Origin: Mycogone perniciosa
Lineage: Eukaryota; Ascomycota; Sordariomycetes; Hypocreales; Hypocreaceae
Assembly (NCBI GenBank): GCA_025331125.1
Contig: JAOALB010000019.1
Span: forward strand, 1-64,000
Direction: 5' to 3'
DNA length: 64,000 nt
The notes beneath the pieces were generated by a model. That model saw nothing but the letters and a program-made list of their open reading frames with translations, was not told the DNA's origin and did not search any database. The translations under genes were made by a program, and so were the position numbers. The first letter of the stretch is position 1, and every line of letters begins with the position of its first letter. Shown here one piece after another: positions 1 to 11,213 of this stretch.

Positions 1-52
<52 letters not shown>
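1..52. repeat. poly-C tract at window edge
   Basis: The first 52 bases are uninterrupted C. No other homopolymer of this length occurs in the window. It sits exactly at the edge, so it is most likely an assembly or gap artefact, although a real G/C homopolymer cannot be excluded. Confidence 0.9.
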
Positions 53-53
<1 letters not shown>

Positions 54-208
54 AGAACCAGGCAAAACGGTAGCAAAAAGGATATGGTATTAGTAGGGAT
101 GTAAGTAAAGACAAAAAAGGGCAGATGAGGTCAGAGGCCAGGTAGCGCGGTAGCAGGCGGTGGACTTGTTGAAGTAGCGCGTGCTCTGCGTCTCCCAATG
201 AACACACA

Positions 209-225
209 CTCTCTCTCTCTCTCTC
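209..225. repeat. (CT)n microsatellite
   Basis: Eight CT dinucleotides in a row, directly after a short AC run. Nothing suggests a function. Confidence 0.85.
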
Positions 226-1458
226 GCACGCCTGTCGATGGCGCCAGCGAGGATGGAGTATTTTTTTCGGGCGTCTTTCTCGCTCGTCGCTAGGCGGACG
301 ACTTTTGGCCTAAACACGCCCGCGCGCCTCCGCAGGATTGAATAAAAACTAGTTGGAAAATAATGCTCAAATTGCGCAGCACGAACGGGGGCAATGCATT
401 CCCCGTATGTTGAGCGCTAGAAACAGAGGTATTGGTGCAGGCGGGGGGCGGATGGTTGCGGTGATAGTCGCTGTAAGGTGAGGTTGGAGGAAGAGTGCGC
501 TCGATGGTGGAAGAAAGACGTCAGAGATGACGTTGTGGGAAAAAAGAAGGCGCAGAAAGAACGAGGGCGGCGGGCGGGCGGCAGCGCTGTGCTGCTTCTG
601 CTTCTGGGGGCTTTTGGGCGACTCGAGCACTAACAGCCGGGGGAATGAATTATGGGGACGCAGAGACTTCTTGCTGACAAACAGAGAATAGACGCACTGT
701 GTGGGTACCGGGACTGGCAGCGGCGATTGGCGGGCACAGAAAGAACAGTGTGCGCACGGAGCCACTGATGGGTGCTTTTTTTTTTCTCAGGTGGTGTGAT
801 TCATGCTGAAGATGATGGCAAAACAGGCCAGATACGCTGTGCTGTTGAATTTGTACGTAGTATGTTAATCAAGACGCCCACTTTGAGGAAGCAAAAGAAA
901 AAATATATTGACGATAATAATGACGAGAATCCACCATCAAAATTCATATCCGTGGATTTTAAACCTTTTCTCCAGACGCCACGGTGGTGTTTCTCCGAAC
1001 CATTACTACTAATACCTACTACTCCGTACTTCGTATGGACCTTATTCATGGCCATCCCGGTGCTTCACCCACAAGCGGGGACTGCGTTCGGCGCTATCAG
1101 CACGCACTGTATGGATACAAGACCACTCCGAGTCTCTAGCGTGCCACTGTTATGCCTGTTAATGCACGTATGCTGAGCGAGTGGTGGGGTGCTCACAGTG
1201 TTTCTCGAGGCAACATTGGCGCAGAGTCAAAGACCGGGGCCCTGTCCGCCGTATCGGCAAGCAATGATAGTGATAATGACGCCGCCGCAGCTCTCTGTCT
1301 GTGCATCCATCTTCTGAGAGATTGTTGTAAAGAGGGACGAGCGTTTTGAACCAGAACAACGGAAAAAGAAATTCTCTGTCGCATCATCACTCCCGGGCGC
1401 TGGACAAAGTCAGAAGTTTCTCCGCGATAATACGGTCAGTTTTATGGAGTGCTACGGA

Positions 1459-1480
1459 GTACGAAGTACATACTTCGTAC
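1459..1480. repeat. perfect 10-bp inverted repeat
   Basis: The arms GTACGAAGTA and TACTTCGTAC are perfect reverse complements separated by CA. They are copies of the short motif dispersed through the non-coding DNA of this window. A further TACGGAGTA lies immediately 5' and a TACTTCGTA 3'. It could form a small hairpin as DNA or RNA; no gene is adjacent. Confidence 0.85.
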
Positions 1481-3737
1481 TAGCAGTACTTCGTATGGAC
1501 AACACCCATCAGACTGCTGACGCGTGGTGCATGCACTCACCTCACCGACAAAACATGGTCCTTGCTTGCTTGACACCTCTCACACGCATGGAGGGGGATA
1601 AATTACCCGACTGCTGGCTGCTGGCTGCTGCTTCACCACCACCACCACATGGACTGGTTCCAGTGGCAATTTCTTTCGTGCGTATTTTACTGGTGCAGCC
1701 CGTAATTTGCAGCATGCATCTGCTTGTTGGTCCACCAAGGAAGAAAAAAACCGTATTGAACCCTGCCCGTGTGTGCGGTCTGTCCTCTCCCGACCACCCT
1801 CCGTTTTCCAGAGGAAGATGCAAACATTTCATTACGTCAGAGATCGTTTCGCCCTCTGTCGCTCGATGTATTATCTCTCTGTCCTCACTCGCACTGTCGG
1901 CCGGATCAAGCGGGGAGGGTCAATTAATCCGTCAATCAATCAACAGACACGTAAATAAACAAACAATGGATCCTCCTTCAGCTGCGCGAGATGGTACGTG
2001 ACGCCGCAGTCCATGGCGAAAAGCCAAATTCTTCCCAACTATGTACTCGTACTAATATAATAACCCATCTCATCGACGAGGAGGAGAAAAAGACTGCACA
2101 GTGTATGATGCCACCCCTGAATTGGCCGCCTTCTCCACACCTATTTGTGACACTGTGCGACCACTTGATTGGGGGTCCTTTAATTGAAGCGCAATATGAT
2201 CGACTGGTGACGTCAGCACCAAAAGGCCGTCTCAAGACAAGACGCGGCTGGTGCCTGTTTGTTTATGGAGTACGAAGTCCTGCCACTAGTACGAGGTCCT
2301 GTAGTACTACTATCAACGCTCTGTACCTATTGCTCGCGTGCCTCTGCGCTCTTTGGCTCACAAGATGAATACCGCAAAAGAACGACCCTGAAATCCCCGA
2401 AATGCTGTGTAGTACTATTATGTGCAGCATCGACAAGACATGCAGTTGGAAACTCCCCCATTCGCCTGGTCTTATCGCCTGTCAAGGCCCCACAGCGGCA
2501 CTGCCAGTGCATTTTCCTTGACGAACTATGACGCATTTTGCCAAGGAGCCGTCTCGTCCCACATGGAGTCAATTTTGAGGCATCTCAACACGCGACAGAA
2601 CAGCTGGAATGGCCGCCGTGGAGTTGCAGGTTAATATAAATCTAGAAAAATAAAGAACGATGTGGAAGAGCAAGGCATGTGAGAATTATTAACATTTGCA
2701 TGTGCGCCACCACCAATCTGGGTCCTCTTTTTTTTTTTTTTTGGTTGCCCAGCAGATACGAAGGATGGTATGAAATCTCCATTGCCATTCACCCTCTCCG
2801 AGATCCCGGGATAAGCCATCCGTCGCCACTCCGCATTGAGGATTGGAATCACAACCGAGGCGTTCAGCTCTATCCCTGGAGGATCTCGATCCCCCTCCCC
2901 CGTCCAATCACAGACTATATCTCGTCGGTTACATACCGGCGGCGCTGGATTATCAATCTCGTTCGTTCGTTCGTTAACACGAGGGATCGACATGTGTTCC
3001 CCTCAGCAAACGGTTTCCGCGGAGGCTCTGACTCTAAATCAGGACATTCTCACCCGCCATCACCGTGTCACATGTCTTGTCAGTCTGGTCAAGTTGGTAA
3101 TCAGTGTCTGATGTGTCTTGGTCACCTGACAACGTTGTGAGGCGGGTCATTGGAGATCTGCAAGGCCACTGAGCAGTGAATCATGTGTATCATTCTGAAT
3201 GCTAGATGAATACTGGCCGATGGCTCGCTTAAACTTGGAAGATGACGATGCACACATATGGCACCTCTGAAGACTCCAGTGACGAGATACTGAGGATACT
3301 AGAGGTGATGAGTGAGACTGACAGAAAGGACAGCGACACAGGGATTAGGAAATCTACGACATCAGAGAACAATTCGGGTCTCTTCATAAATTCGGGAGAT
3401 TTGACCGCATCGACTGCAGTATACATAGCATGGTATTAATATAGATAGGCACGAGTCAATAATCGTTTTACATTTGAAGTCAAGTGGACATCGGCTCGCA
3501 GCGTTCCCTGAAGGGATGTAGGCAAGGAGATCAGTATTTTGAGCAGGCACTTTCTATTAAAGAAATCGATATGCTCAATATACCATCATGGAAAGAATCC
3601 AGTACTATCCGGCAAATCTATCGTTTATATTGGGACGCTCAATGTCAAGAGATCATAACCCCCTTAAGCTCTATAGAACTCTTTGCTTCACTCTACCGCC
3701 CCGAGGCTAACTCTAGACAGCCCACCAACCCTCACAT

Positions 3738-4802
3738 CTACAACTTCGTCTCATCCACATTCTTCCGAACTCGGAACCCGTGCCTCGGCGCATGCACCCT
3801 CACACTCGTCTTGTCCGTCTTCACCTCAATCACCACCTCCTCACTGTTAATGCTCACCAGCCTGCCCACATCCTTATGCGCCTTCCCCGTATCCGTCGGC
3901 GAAACCGTCACCAAATCTCCCTTCTTCAATCCCTGCGCAACTACCACCGGGTCCTCACCATCCACAACCCCTTCCTCATCATGCCACGCCGATCCCTCGA
4001 CCAAACCCGCCGCCTCCTCGCCCGTCAGCGTCCTCACCTTTTGGGTCTTCTTCTTCGCAGCTGAGACCGCAGCCTGGAACCTGTTCATCCAAGCGTACAC
4101 CTTCGGATACACAGCCGGCGAGAACTTATCCTCCGGCAACGCCCCCGGAATTCCAGACAGCCAGTGAAACGGCCACACAGCCTCAATGTCCGCCAAACTC
4201 GGCCCCTCGGTCTTCAATATCCACCCCCGTCCATCCGCCAGCAGCGTCGTCTCCAAAAGCCCAAACACGGCCGCAAACTCCGTCAGCGCCTCGGGTCTAT
4301 TCTTCTCCATGCCCTCCTTGCTTATATTTCCACCGATAAAATCTCCTCGATCTTTAAAGTAAACCGGATCCGTCAGCAACGGCAGATTCGTGGGCAACAA
4401 CTGCACCGCCCGGTTGAAAATCCCTCCATCGATGCTAAACTGTGACAAGAGGCGTTCCACACCCTTTTGGTCCGCCGTGCTTGCACCGAGACGAGGCAAA
4501 GAGGGATACATAGCTTCAAGCTTGGGAAGCTGCAGACGTGTATCCAAATAGACATCCCGACCAATAGTAAGAATTGGGATGCGCCGGTATGAGACACCTA
4601 GACGGGCAACATCCGGCCGAGGCAGCACGCCGGGTTGAAGCTGAGACCGTGTATCAGTATCACCACTTGGGAAGATAGACAATTTGTGATCAGTACTTAC
4701 GCATTGGCTATATGGTATGCCTCGGAGAGCCAAATACCAAACGATCCGCCTCGCGTACGGCGAGTATGTGTAGTGATACAGAATAATCTCGTCAGAAGCC
4801 AT
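3738..4802 (-). CDS. glutathione S-transferase-like protein with C-terminal extension
   Basis: Two exons, 4701-4802 and 3738-4640. The 60-base intron begins GTAAGT, ends CAG and is in frame, so only the splice consensus reveals it. The product is 334 aa. Residues 4-85 read as a GST N-terminal thioredoxin fold: a YSPYARR motif at the position of the usual active-site loop, then RIPIL with the conserved cis-proline. A helical GST C-terminal domain follows to about residue 230. Residues 250-334 are additional to a standard GST of about 220-240 aa. They form a Lys/Val-rich, probably beta-structured module beginning near GLKKGDLVTVSP. A second in-frame ATG lies 12 bases upstream; I chose MASDE at 4802. 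Fold assignment is firm, substrate is unknown, and conjugating activity is not shown because the usual SNAIL/ESRAI-type residues are not clear. Confidence 0.85.
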   Translation of the reverse strand: MASDEIILYHYTYSPYARRIVWYLALRGIPYSQCVSTDHKLSIFPSGDTDTRSQLQPGVLPRPDVARLGVSYRRIPILTIGRDVYLDTRLQLPKLEAMYPSLPRLGASTADQKGVERLLSQFSIDGGIFNRAVQLLPTNLPLLTDPVYFKDRGDFIGGNISKEGMEKNRPEALTEFAAVFGLLETTLLADGRGWILKTEGPSLADIEAVWPFHWLSGIPGALPEDKFSPAVYPKVYAWMNRFQAAVSAAKKKTQKVRTLTGEEAAGLVEGSAWHDEEGVVDGEDPVVVAQGLKKGDLVTVSPTDTGKAHKDVGRLVSINSEEVVIEVKTDKTSVRVHAPRHGFRVRKNVDETKL

Positions 4803-5310
4803 GATTGCAAGCATTCAAATGTTCATAAACCGTAACTGTTCAAAATTGAATGATGAAATATCTTCTCCCGTACTCGACGGATACAAGAGGGATTTAAAGC
4901 TTTTGATCTGGTTATAAATCAGAGTTCATATGACTTGGGATTGTCCTCTTATGTAGTCGTTTGGGTCGTATCGCTCAGAGTGGGGTACCTCGGTAGGGTG
5001 GACAGCCAATGGCGTGTTACACATCGGCGCCCTTGCTGACCAAGAACTGGTATATTGGATAATAACATGTCTCTTAAATGGCTCCGCATTTCATTCATGA
5101 GGCTCAGTGATGATTTTCTGATTAGCTATCTGATATCAGTCACTGTTTCCTCTCCTTGTGGTAGCCCCGGGTTCTAGAGGCGCACCGCCTCGGTCCGACT
5201 TGTGCTCCAAAGTCTGGAGCGAGTAAATCGCAAACAAAAAGCAAGAATTTCATCATGATACCTCAGATTCACTTCCCCGGGCTACCAAGCGACAACAGTC
5301 CGTCAGCCGT
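4803..5310. other. intergenic: promoter of GST-like gene and 3' flank of zinc-knuckle gene
   Basis: About 0.5 kb between two minus-strand genes. No open frame of note. It presumably carries the 5' control region of the GST-like gene and the terminator and polyadenylation region of the neighbour, but I see no decisive signal. Confidence 0.5.
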
Positions 5311-6968
5311 CTACCAACCACCGGTGTCAGGTTGTCCAGCATCATAGCCAGAGCCGCCAGCATCGTTGTTTGTTCCCCATCCGCCATCATCAGGCTGAGT
5401 CGGTTGGTCGGTCGTCGCGCTGTCGAAACCTCCGTTGTTGAAGCCGCCGTTTTCAAAAGCCTCTGAATCCTTGGGGGGCTGTTTGCAACGCACTTTGGTA
5501 TGGCCAAACTCTTCACAATTGGAGCACTGGACTTTGGACCCTGTGAGTTGTTAGCTACCGTCCATGTCAAGCATTTTTCAGCACGTACAATTCTTGGGCT
5601 CAGGGCACTCCTTGCTGTAGTGGCCTGTCTGGTCGCAATTGCGGCAAGTCGCCGAGCTCATGTCTCTGGGCTGGTCGCAGTCCTTGGCCATGTGGCCATC
5701 TTGTCCACAGTTGCGGCATGCTCTGCTGCCTCCGTCAGGGCAATCCTTGCTGAAATGACCCACTAGACCACAGTAAGCATCATTCTTTGGGAGATATTCG
5801 GCATACACTTACTCTTGCTACACTTGCGGCACTCGACATTGTCCAAGTTGGGAGGTTCTTCACATTCGGAAGCCTTGTGTCCCGATTTGCTGTTTCATAT
5901 CAGTATGTGTGCTCGACTCGTTAGGGACTAACAGTGGAAATTACTGACCCGCAGTTCTTGCAAGCAAATTTGTCAACTCGGGGTTCGGGGCCTAGGCAGT
6001 TAGAAGATGGTCAGTTATGAAGGGATTCGAAACTTACAATCTCTGAGACGGTGGCCTTCGGCACCGCAGTTGGTGCACGCGATCTTAGGCCGGTTATCCG
6101 TGCGCTCAACCTTCTCCTGAGTACAAAACTTGGAGGTATGACCAAGTTCACCACAGTTGTGGCATAAAGACAAACCGCTGTTCACAACTTCTCCTGCGTC
6201 GTCCAAGCGCTCGAGCATCTCCTCTCGGGATTTTGGCCATACATCAATCTCGCGGGGTCTCTCAGGCTTCTCGGAGAATCTGAATGAAATGCTGTACTTC
6301 TTCCCCATATTGCCTTGGAGATCCATGTTGGTGAAAACGCTGACCAGTTCTCGCTCGGTAGCAATTAGCCAGAAGTTAATGCCTTGGTCGATAAGAGACT
6401 GTTGAAGCTCTCGGTAGGTCGGCTTTCCATCAAGCGCCTTGACGTATTCTTGAACAGCTTCCTTTGCGTCATCGGCATCTCTCTCAGACACAGCCTGCTT
6501 CAACTTGTCCCAGGCTGCCTCCGGGGTGGTGTCGGCAATGTGGTCGCGATTGACCTTGCGAGGGTTTTCGCAATTCTTTCTCATATGGCCTAACATCGTT
6601 AATGTACGAACATCCCTATTTACCAGCTTGAGACATACCTTGTTCGCCACAATTCTCGCAGATCATCGGAGGCTTGTCGGGGCAGTCTTTCACCATGTGG
6701 CCTTCCTGTTTGCAATAACGACAAGCCATTTCCTTAGGGTCGGGACAGTCCGCTCTCATATGCCTACAATGCATTTGTAAGTCAATGAACCAAAAGCGAG
6801 AGATTCGAGTTGTAGCACTAACCCTTCCTCGCCGCATCCAAAGCACTTGTTGGCGTTTCCGCCAACTTCTCCGGCGTCGTTGGATGTATTCGCCGTATCA
6901 CCGAATGCATCGCTCGAACCGCCACCCCACACGCCACCACCGGTGTTTCCACCCTCCCATTCAGCCAT
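5311..6968 (-). CDS. CnjB-type protein with ten CCHC zinc knuckles
   Basis: Seven exons: 6823-6968, 6639-6763, 6038-6589, 5949-5991, 5813-5889, 5589-5762 and 5311-5540. All introns are GT...AG, and the frame closes to 448 aa from MAEWEGG. I count ten C-X2-C-X4-H-X4-C knuckles, for example CFGCGEEGHMRADC near residue 45 and CSNCEEFGHTKVRC near the end. The first three are followed by an insert of about 135 residues (roughly 98-232) without knuckles, predicted to be alpha/beta; seven more follow. Both ends are Gly/Trp/Asp-rich and disordered. Known relatives are annotated in Aspergillus as zinc knuckle transcription factor CnjB. The knuckle family (Gis2, Byr3, CNBP) binds single-stranded RNA or DNA, so a nucleic-acid-binding role is likely. 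A transcription-factor role is inherited annotation and unproven. Confidence 0.93.
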
Positions 6969-9786
6969 GGTGATGAGTTTGTGTTAGACGAGGCGAATGA
7001 CTTGATGGAAGTTCTGTACCGTGACTTCGTTAGAATATGAGCAAAAGGGACAGGTTTGTTTGAAAGGATCAAAGGGAAGTGTGTTTTGTAGTTTGATGGA
7101 AGAAGCCACGCAATCAAACATCTCGTAGCCCGTAGCACTGTCAAGTCCACTATTAAAGTGGCGAGGTGACAGAAACTGGGAAAGAAACGATGAACTCTTT
7201 GAAGTTTGTTGTCTGGGAAAAAAGAATCGACTTGGACGGGTGTATGATATGAGGAGAAGAAAGCGAGGCATTGGAGTTTGAAGAGTAAAAAGGGACGACG
7301 ATAAAACAAAATAAAAGTAGGGACTCGTACCTTAGAAATCCTTGGAGAGTTGCTCCAAAGTTGAGGAATTGAGAATGTGAGAGCCCGAAACTCTGCGCTG
7401 CGAACTGTGAATTATCGTGAACAACAGTTCTTATGGCATCCTGCGTTGATGTCGGGTTAGTTGCAGGCTGCGTTTGTCCCTCGTTGATGCGCAACGAGCC
7501 TGGAAGGATAGAGGGATGAGGGTGGAAGAAGAGAAAAGAAAGAGTTGACGAAGAGTTGGTAGGGCGATAAGGCAACAGCACTACCTTGGTGCCTCAGTCA
7601 GCAGGAAGGCAAGAAGTTCTTCCATCCGACAGCCGCCTTACAGCTGGCAGGATGGAAGTGGTAGTGAATCCATCTCTTGGTAGGTAGTAAACAGTTACTT
7701 GACCGCCTGGAAAGTCTAATACCTAGGTAAAGTGAGTTAAACGGGACCGTGCATAGGGAACTGTAGGAGAGCGAGGGCACAGGATCTAGGAGCTTCTTTG
7801 GAACTTTTAAAGTATTCTTATCAGTAAATATCAGCCTTATGAAAACTCTATGCATAAATATCTTGATTTACAGGGGCTGTATCACAAAGGCCGATATTCT
7901 TTTAGACCTAGACTTAGGGGCACTGCGCTTTTACTACGGAAATTATTGTCTTTAACATGAAATATTGAGGGAGCGATAGTATATTATCTAACATCTTATA
8001 GCTCCGTTTATATGCTTGAAACTAGTATCATCTATCCGAATGCAAACAGGAAATCCTCCGAGCTGAGTGAATGGTACAGGGTAACAACATGACAATTGAG
8101 ATTGACTTAAAGGAACTGCAAGAGATATTTAATGGATGGATATTGGATAATTAAGTGGTATAAACACAATAATAAGAATTTAGAAGAAGGCATTGTATGT
8201 TCGACAGTGTTGGTAAAAGGCAGTAGAAAGCTTGAGATGCTTTCACAGTCTGGCCGCTGTTTCGTGTGTAAGACTTTGACTCCTCCAATTTCTTTTTCCA
8301 GCATCCATTGTCAACATGCTATCTTCAATTAAATAAGTGCATGGCAGAAGGGAGTTATTAATCGAAATTGCCATAGGGAGCGATTATTATATGGACATGA
8401 ATTCCGAAACACTTCTATTCGATCCAGCTACCCTCATCAAAGACGGTCGAAGAGACATTCATATCGGTCCCTTGACGCTTGTTCTCCGCAATAAAAACAC
8501 CAAATTTGCCGTAAAGACATCCACCATGAGACAAATATCAGGATTCGGAGAGGGGGACATACGAATTTACAGAATGACCATCAGGGCCACGGGGCATCCC
8601 CAAGTTCATTGGGATATCTCCTAGGATACGATCTGCCATGTAGTGGGCTGGTATTTGAGCATCATCCATCCGGAATTCTACTTTCTTTGATGCCAGTATC
8701 TATGAACCAGAGGGACAGAAACTTGCGTATTTATTCTTGGTATGTTCCCCGATTGCCCAGTTCAGATGCGGCTTGCTTACTGGACATAACAAGTGATTTC
8801 CGCCGCCATCTACTATTTCCATTGCAGGATATAATGTATAGAATATTTGCCTACATCCTTTTGCTACCTGTAAGGATAGCAGACCCATTCTTTGTGATTT
8901 CGGTAAATCTGATTTGGAAGGGGTAATGCCATTCATCGCTACCAGACACGGTACTCCACGGAATAACCGCATTCTCTACTTCGCATCAGTTACCGAAGAT
9001 AATAGCCTTATTACCGGCTCTTCCAACAGCCGGGATATCTATAGGCACCTGCGTGATGGCGAGTTCCGGTTATGCAAGAAATGCTGGACTGATTAGGGCT
9101 GCATGGCTAGCGATGCATTAGTGGAGTTCAAGTGTTTATAACTGCTCCGCGGAGAAAGAGTCAGCCAGTCCACCAAGCATTGGATGGATCCTCAGGAGGT
9201 TGTAGAAGTTGGACTACAGTGTGGCGTCTTTGTTTGTAAGAACAATCCAAAACAAGAATCAACATCTCGAGTGGGGTTTTTGAGAAACTCTTGGGAGGTA
9301 TTCGCGACGCAACCAGAATATTGGTGACCAATGAATAAGTAGTCAATTAGATATCAACTAGGAATAGTACTACTATTAGTACGAAGTGTTGTACGGGTAT
9401 GCCTGTCAAAATTACCACCAAGTTGGTAATCCGTTTTACGACATAGGACACTTGTGTTATCACACCCATGCTCAAGGGGCCTCTCCGCATTCGGAGGGGC
9501 AACATTGGTTATCGATACTGGTCAGTATTGACCCCGCGGCTATGTAACGTATCATATTAATACTGTACAAGGCTCTCTGTTGACTGCAGAATGCACAGTG
9601 TAAAATGATCTAGAAACAGTTCTTCATGTCTTGACTAATCCCCCTCCAAATACTCCGTACTACTACTAAGTATTAGCCGTCTCCCTGCGAAAAGATCTAT
9701 TAATTCTTACAAATCCAAATCCCGAACGTCTCTAGAAAAGCCGCCGTTCTTCACCCTCCTTTCCCGGTATACCAACTGCATTCACA
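6969..9786. other. gene-free region, AT-rich in the middle
   Basis: The stretch 6969-7600 is T-rich on the minus strand just before the zinc-knuckle ATG. It probably contains its leader and promoter, possibly with a leader intron (donor-like GGTACGAG near 7330). From about 7850 to 9700 the DNA is AT-richer. It has short open frames on both strands (8337-8624 plus, 8700-8972 minus) that I cannot match to any family. Motif copies occur near 9375-9395 and 9650-9660. A decayed repeat or gene is possible but not shown. Confidence 0.5.
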
Positions 9787-10825
9787 ATGGCACCCTCGGT
9801 TGTGACAATAGATACGTCGGACGACTTCTCTTCGCCCATGGTGACCATCACCAAGCGCACGCTTCTCCTCGCGCCACCCTCTCTCGCCTCTCACCCTACC
9901 GCGCTTACATCCGTCCTCTCCCAATATGACCGGTCTACCACCGACCTTCAGATGATCGACCGTCTTTCGGCCGGACTTGTCAATTTGCCATCTGCCACAT
10001 ACGACCTGATCCTCGTCCTCGCCGATGCGTCCTCCTTGCTGGGAGAGACACTCCCGCTTCTGACCCGAAACGTCCTTAGTCCTGTGGCAGAGTCGCTGAA
10101 GCCCCAGGGCCGATTGCAGGCTCAAAACGACACAAACTTGGAGAACACGGCGCTAGCAAAGGAGGCAGTCCTGGCAGGGCTGGTTGCGTCCAAGGGAGGC
10201 TTCGATAAGCCCGACTATGGCGAGGACCAGGGGGTTGTTAGCCTCAAGTTGGGCGGCAGGAAGAAGAAGTCGGACACTGCTCCTGTATCGCTCAATAAAG
10301 CAGTCAATGGAAATGCACCCCAGCTAGCAGTGAAGCCTGCCGCGCCCGCTGGCGTTGGCTTCATCGACTTCTCCGACGACCTCGACGATGACGACGAACT
10401 CATTGACGAAGATACCCTCATGACCGAAGAAGACCTTAAGCGGCCCATTAATATCCGTACGTTTATATCTCCCAAGCAACCATTCTTCTAGTCACATACT
10501 TACCATGCTCTCAACAGCTCCCGAGTGCCAGCCCAAGGCCGGCAAGCGACGCCGAGCCTGCAAAGACTGCAGCTGTGGCCTCGCCGAGCGCCTCGCCGCT
10601 GAAGACGCCGCCAAGCGTGCCGACGCAGACAAGAAACTCCAGAGCTTCAAGCTCGCCGCCAATGACCTGACCGAGGTCGACTTTACCGTCCAGGGCAAAG
10701 TTGGCTCGTGCGGTAACTGCGCTTTGGGAGACGCCTTCCGCTGTGATGGCTGTCCTTATATCGGACTACCGCCGTTCAAGCCTGGCGAGGAGATTCGGTT
10801 GCTAAACAATGAGATTCAACTATAA
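9787..10825 (+). CDS. DRE2: Fe-S cluster assembly protein Dre2 (anamorsin family)
   Basis: Two exons, 9787-10456 and 10518-10825, with an intron GTACGT...ACAG. The product is 325 aa. The N-terminal half (about 1-150) is the degenerate methyltransferase-like domain. It is followed by an acidic linker (FIDFSDDLDDDDE) and the cysteine-rich CIAPIN1 domain. That domain contains both diagnostic clusters: C...CKDCSC (four Cys, the 2Fe-2S site) and CGNC-X7-CDGC (twin CX2C, second cluster). Dre2 accepts electrons from the diflavin reductase Tah18 in the cytosolic iron-sulfur assembly pathway, and acts in the cytosol and mitochondrial intermembrane space. It is convergent with the Kex1 gene, 388 bases apart. 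Everything expected is present. Confidence 0.96.
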
Positions 10826-11213
10826 TGGATGAAATGACAAACAAAGCCGAATTATTTCTTAGGACAATGGATGGCGGAGTCAGCACGGTTCTTCACGATA
10901 TGGCATTGAGGTTCTGGAAACAGGGAAAAGGGTAAGGCAATGAACGGATGGTAGACCAAAGCAAAAAGCTTCGAGAGGTTCAAGTTTGAAAACCTCAAAT
11001 CGCAGCGAGCGTAGATTAGGCGTCCCTTGGCGTATATACATATTATTCTTTAGATGTTAGAAATGCACGTTTGTCCGCACGAGTCCATTTCTTTGCCTTC
11101 TTTAACATGCTAATATTGCTAATGTGTACACGATAAGCCTCGGAACCAAACGCCGGCCTCTATTTAGCAAGCATCTCTCCAAATAAAACTCCTTTCATAG
11201 CCTCGGAAATGCG
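10826..11213. other. convergent intergenic region between DRE2 and KEX1
   Basis: Two genes end towards each other here. The stretch must hold both 3' untranslated regions. It is AT-rich (runs such as ATACATATTATTCTTTAGATG near 11035) and has no open frame of interest. Confidence 0.6.

Larger units (their letters stand above)
53..3737. other. gene-free region
   Basis: I find no coding region supported by a recognisable product or by conserved-looking spliced exons. Open frames here are short and overlap on both strands. The region holds a (CT)8 tract at 209-225, several copies of the ACGGAGTA/TACGAAGTA motif (1020-1036, 1453-1500, 2266-2300), and T- and A-rich runs. The part nearest 3700 is probably the 3' flank of the downstream minus-strand gene. 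Confidence 0.6.

Noticed and set aside
1..52. Poly-C as a telomere or special end structure
   Set aside because: No telomeric repeat is next to it. A pure C run at the very first base is better explained by an assembly or padding artefact.
8337..8926. Plus-strand frames as a gene pair
   Set aside because: No family features, no splice sites joining them, AT-rich context. Left as non-coding.
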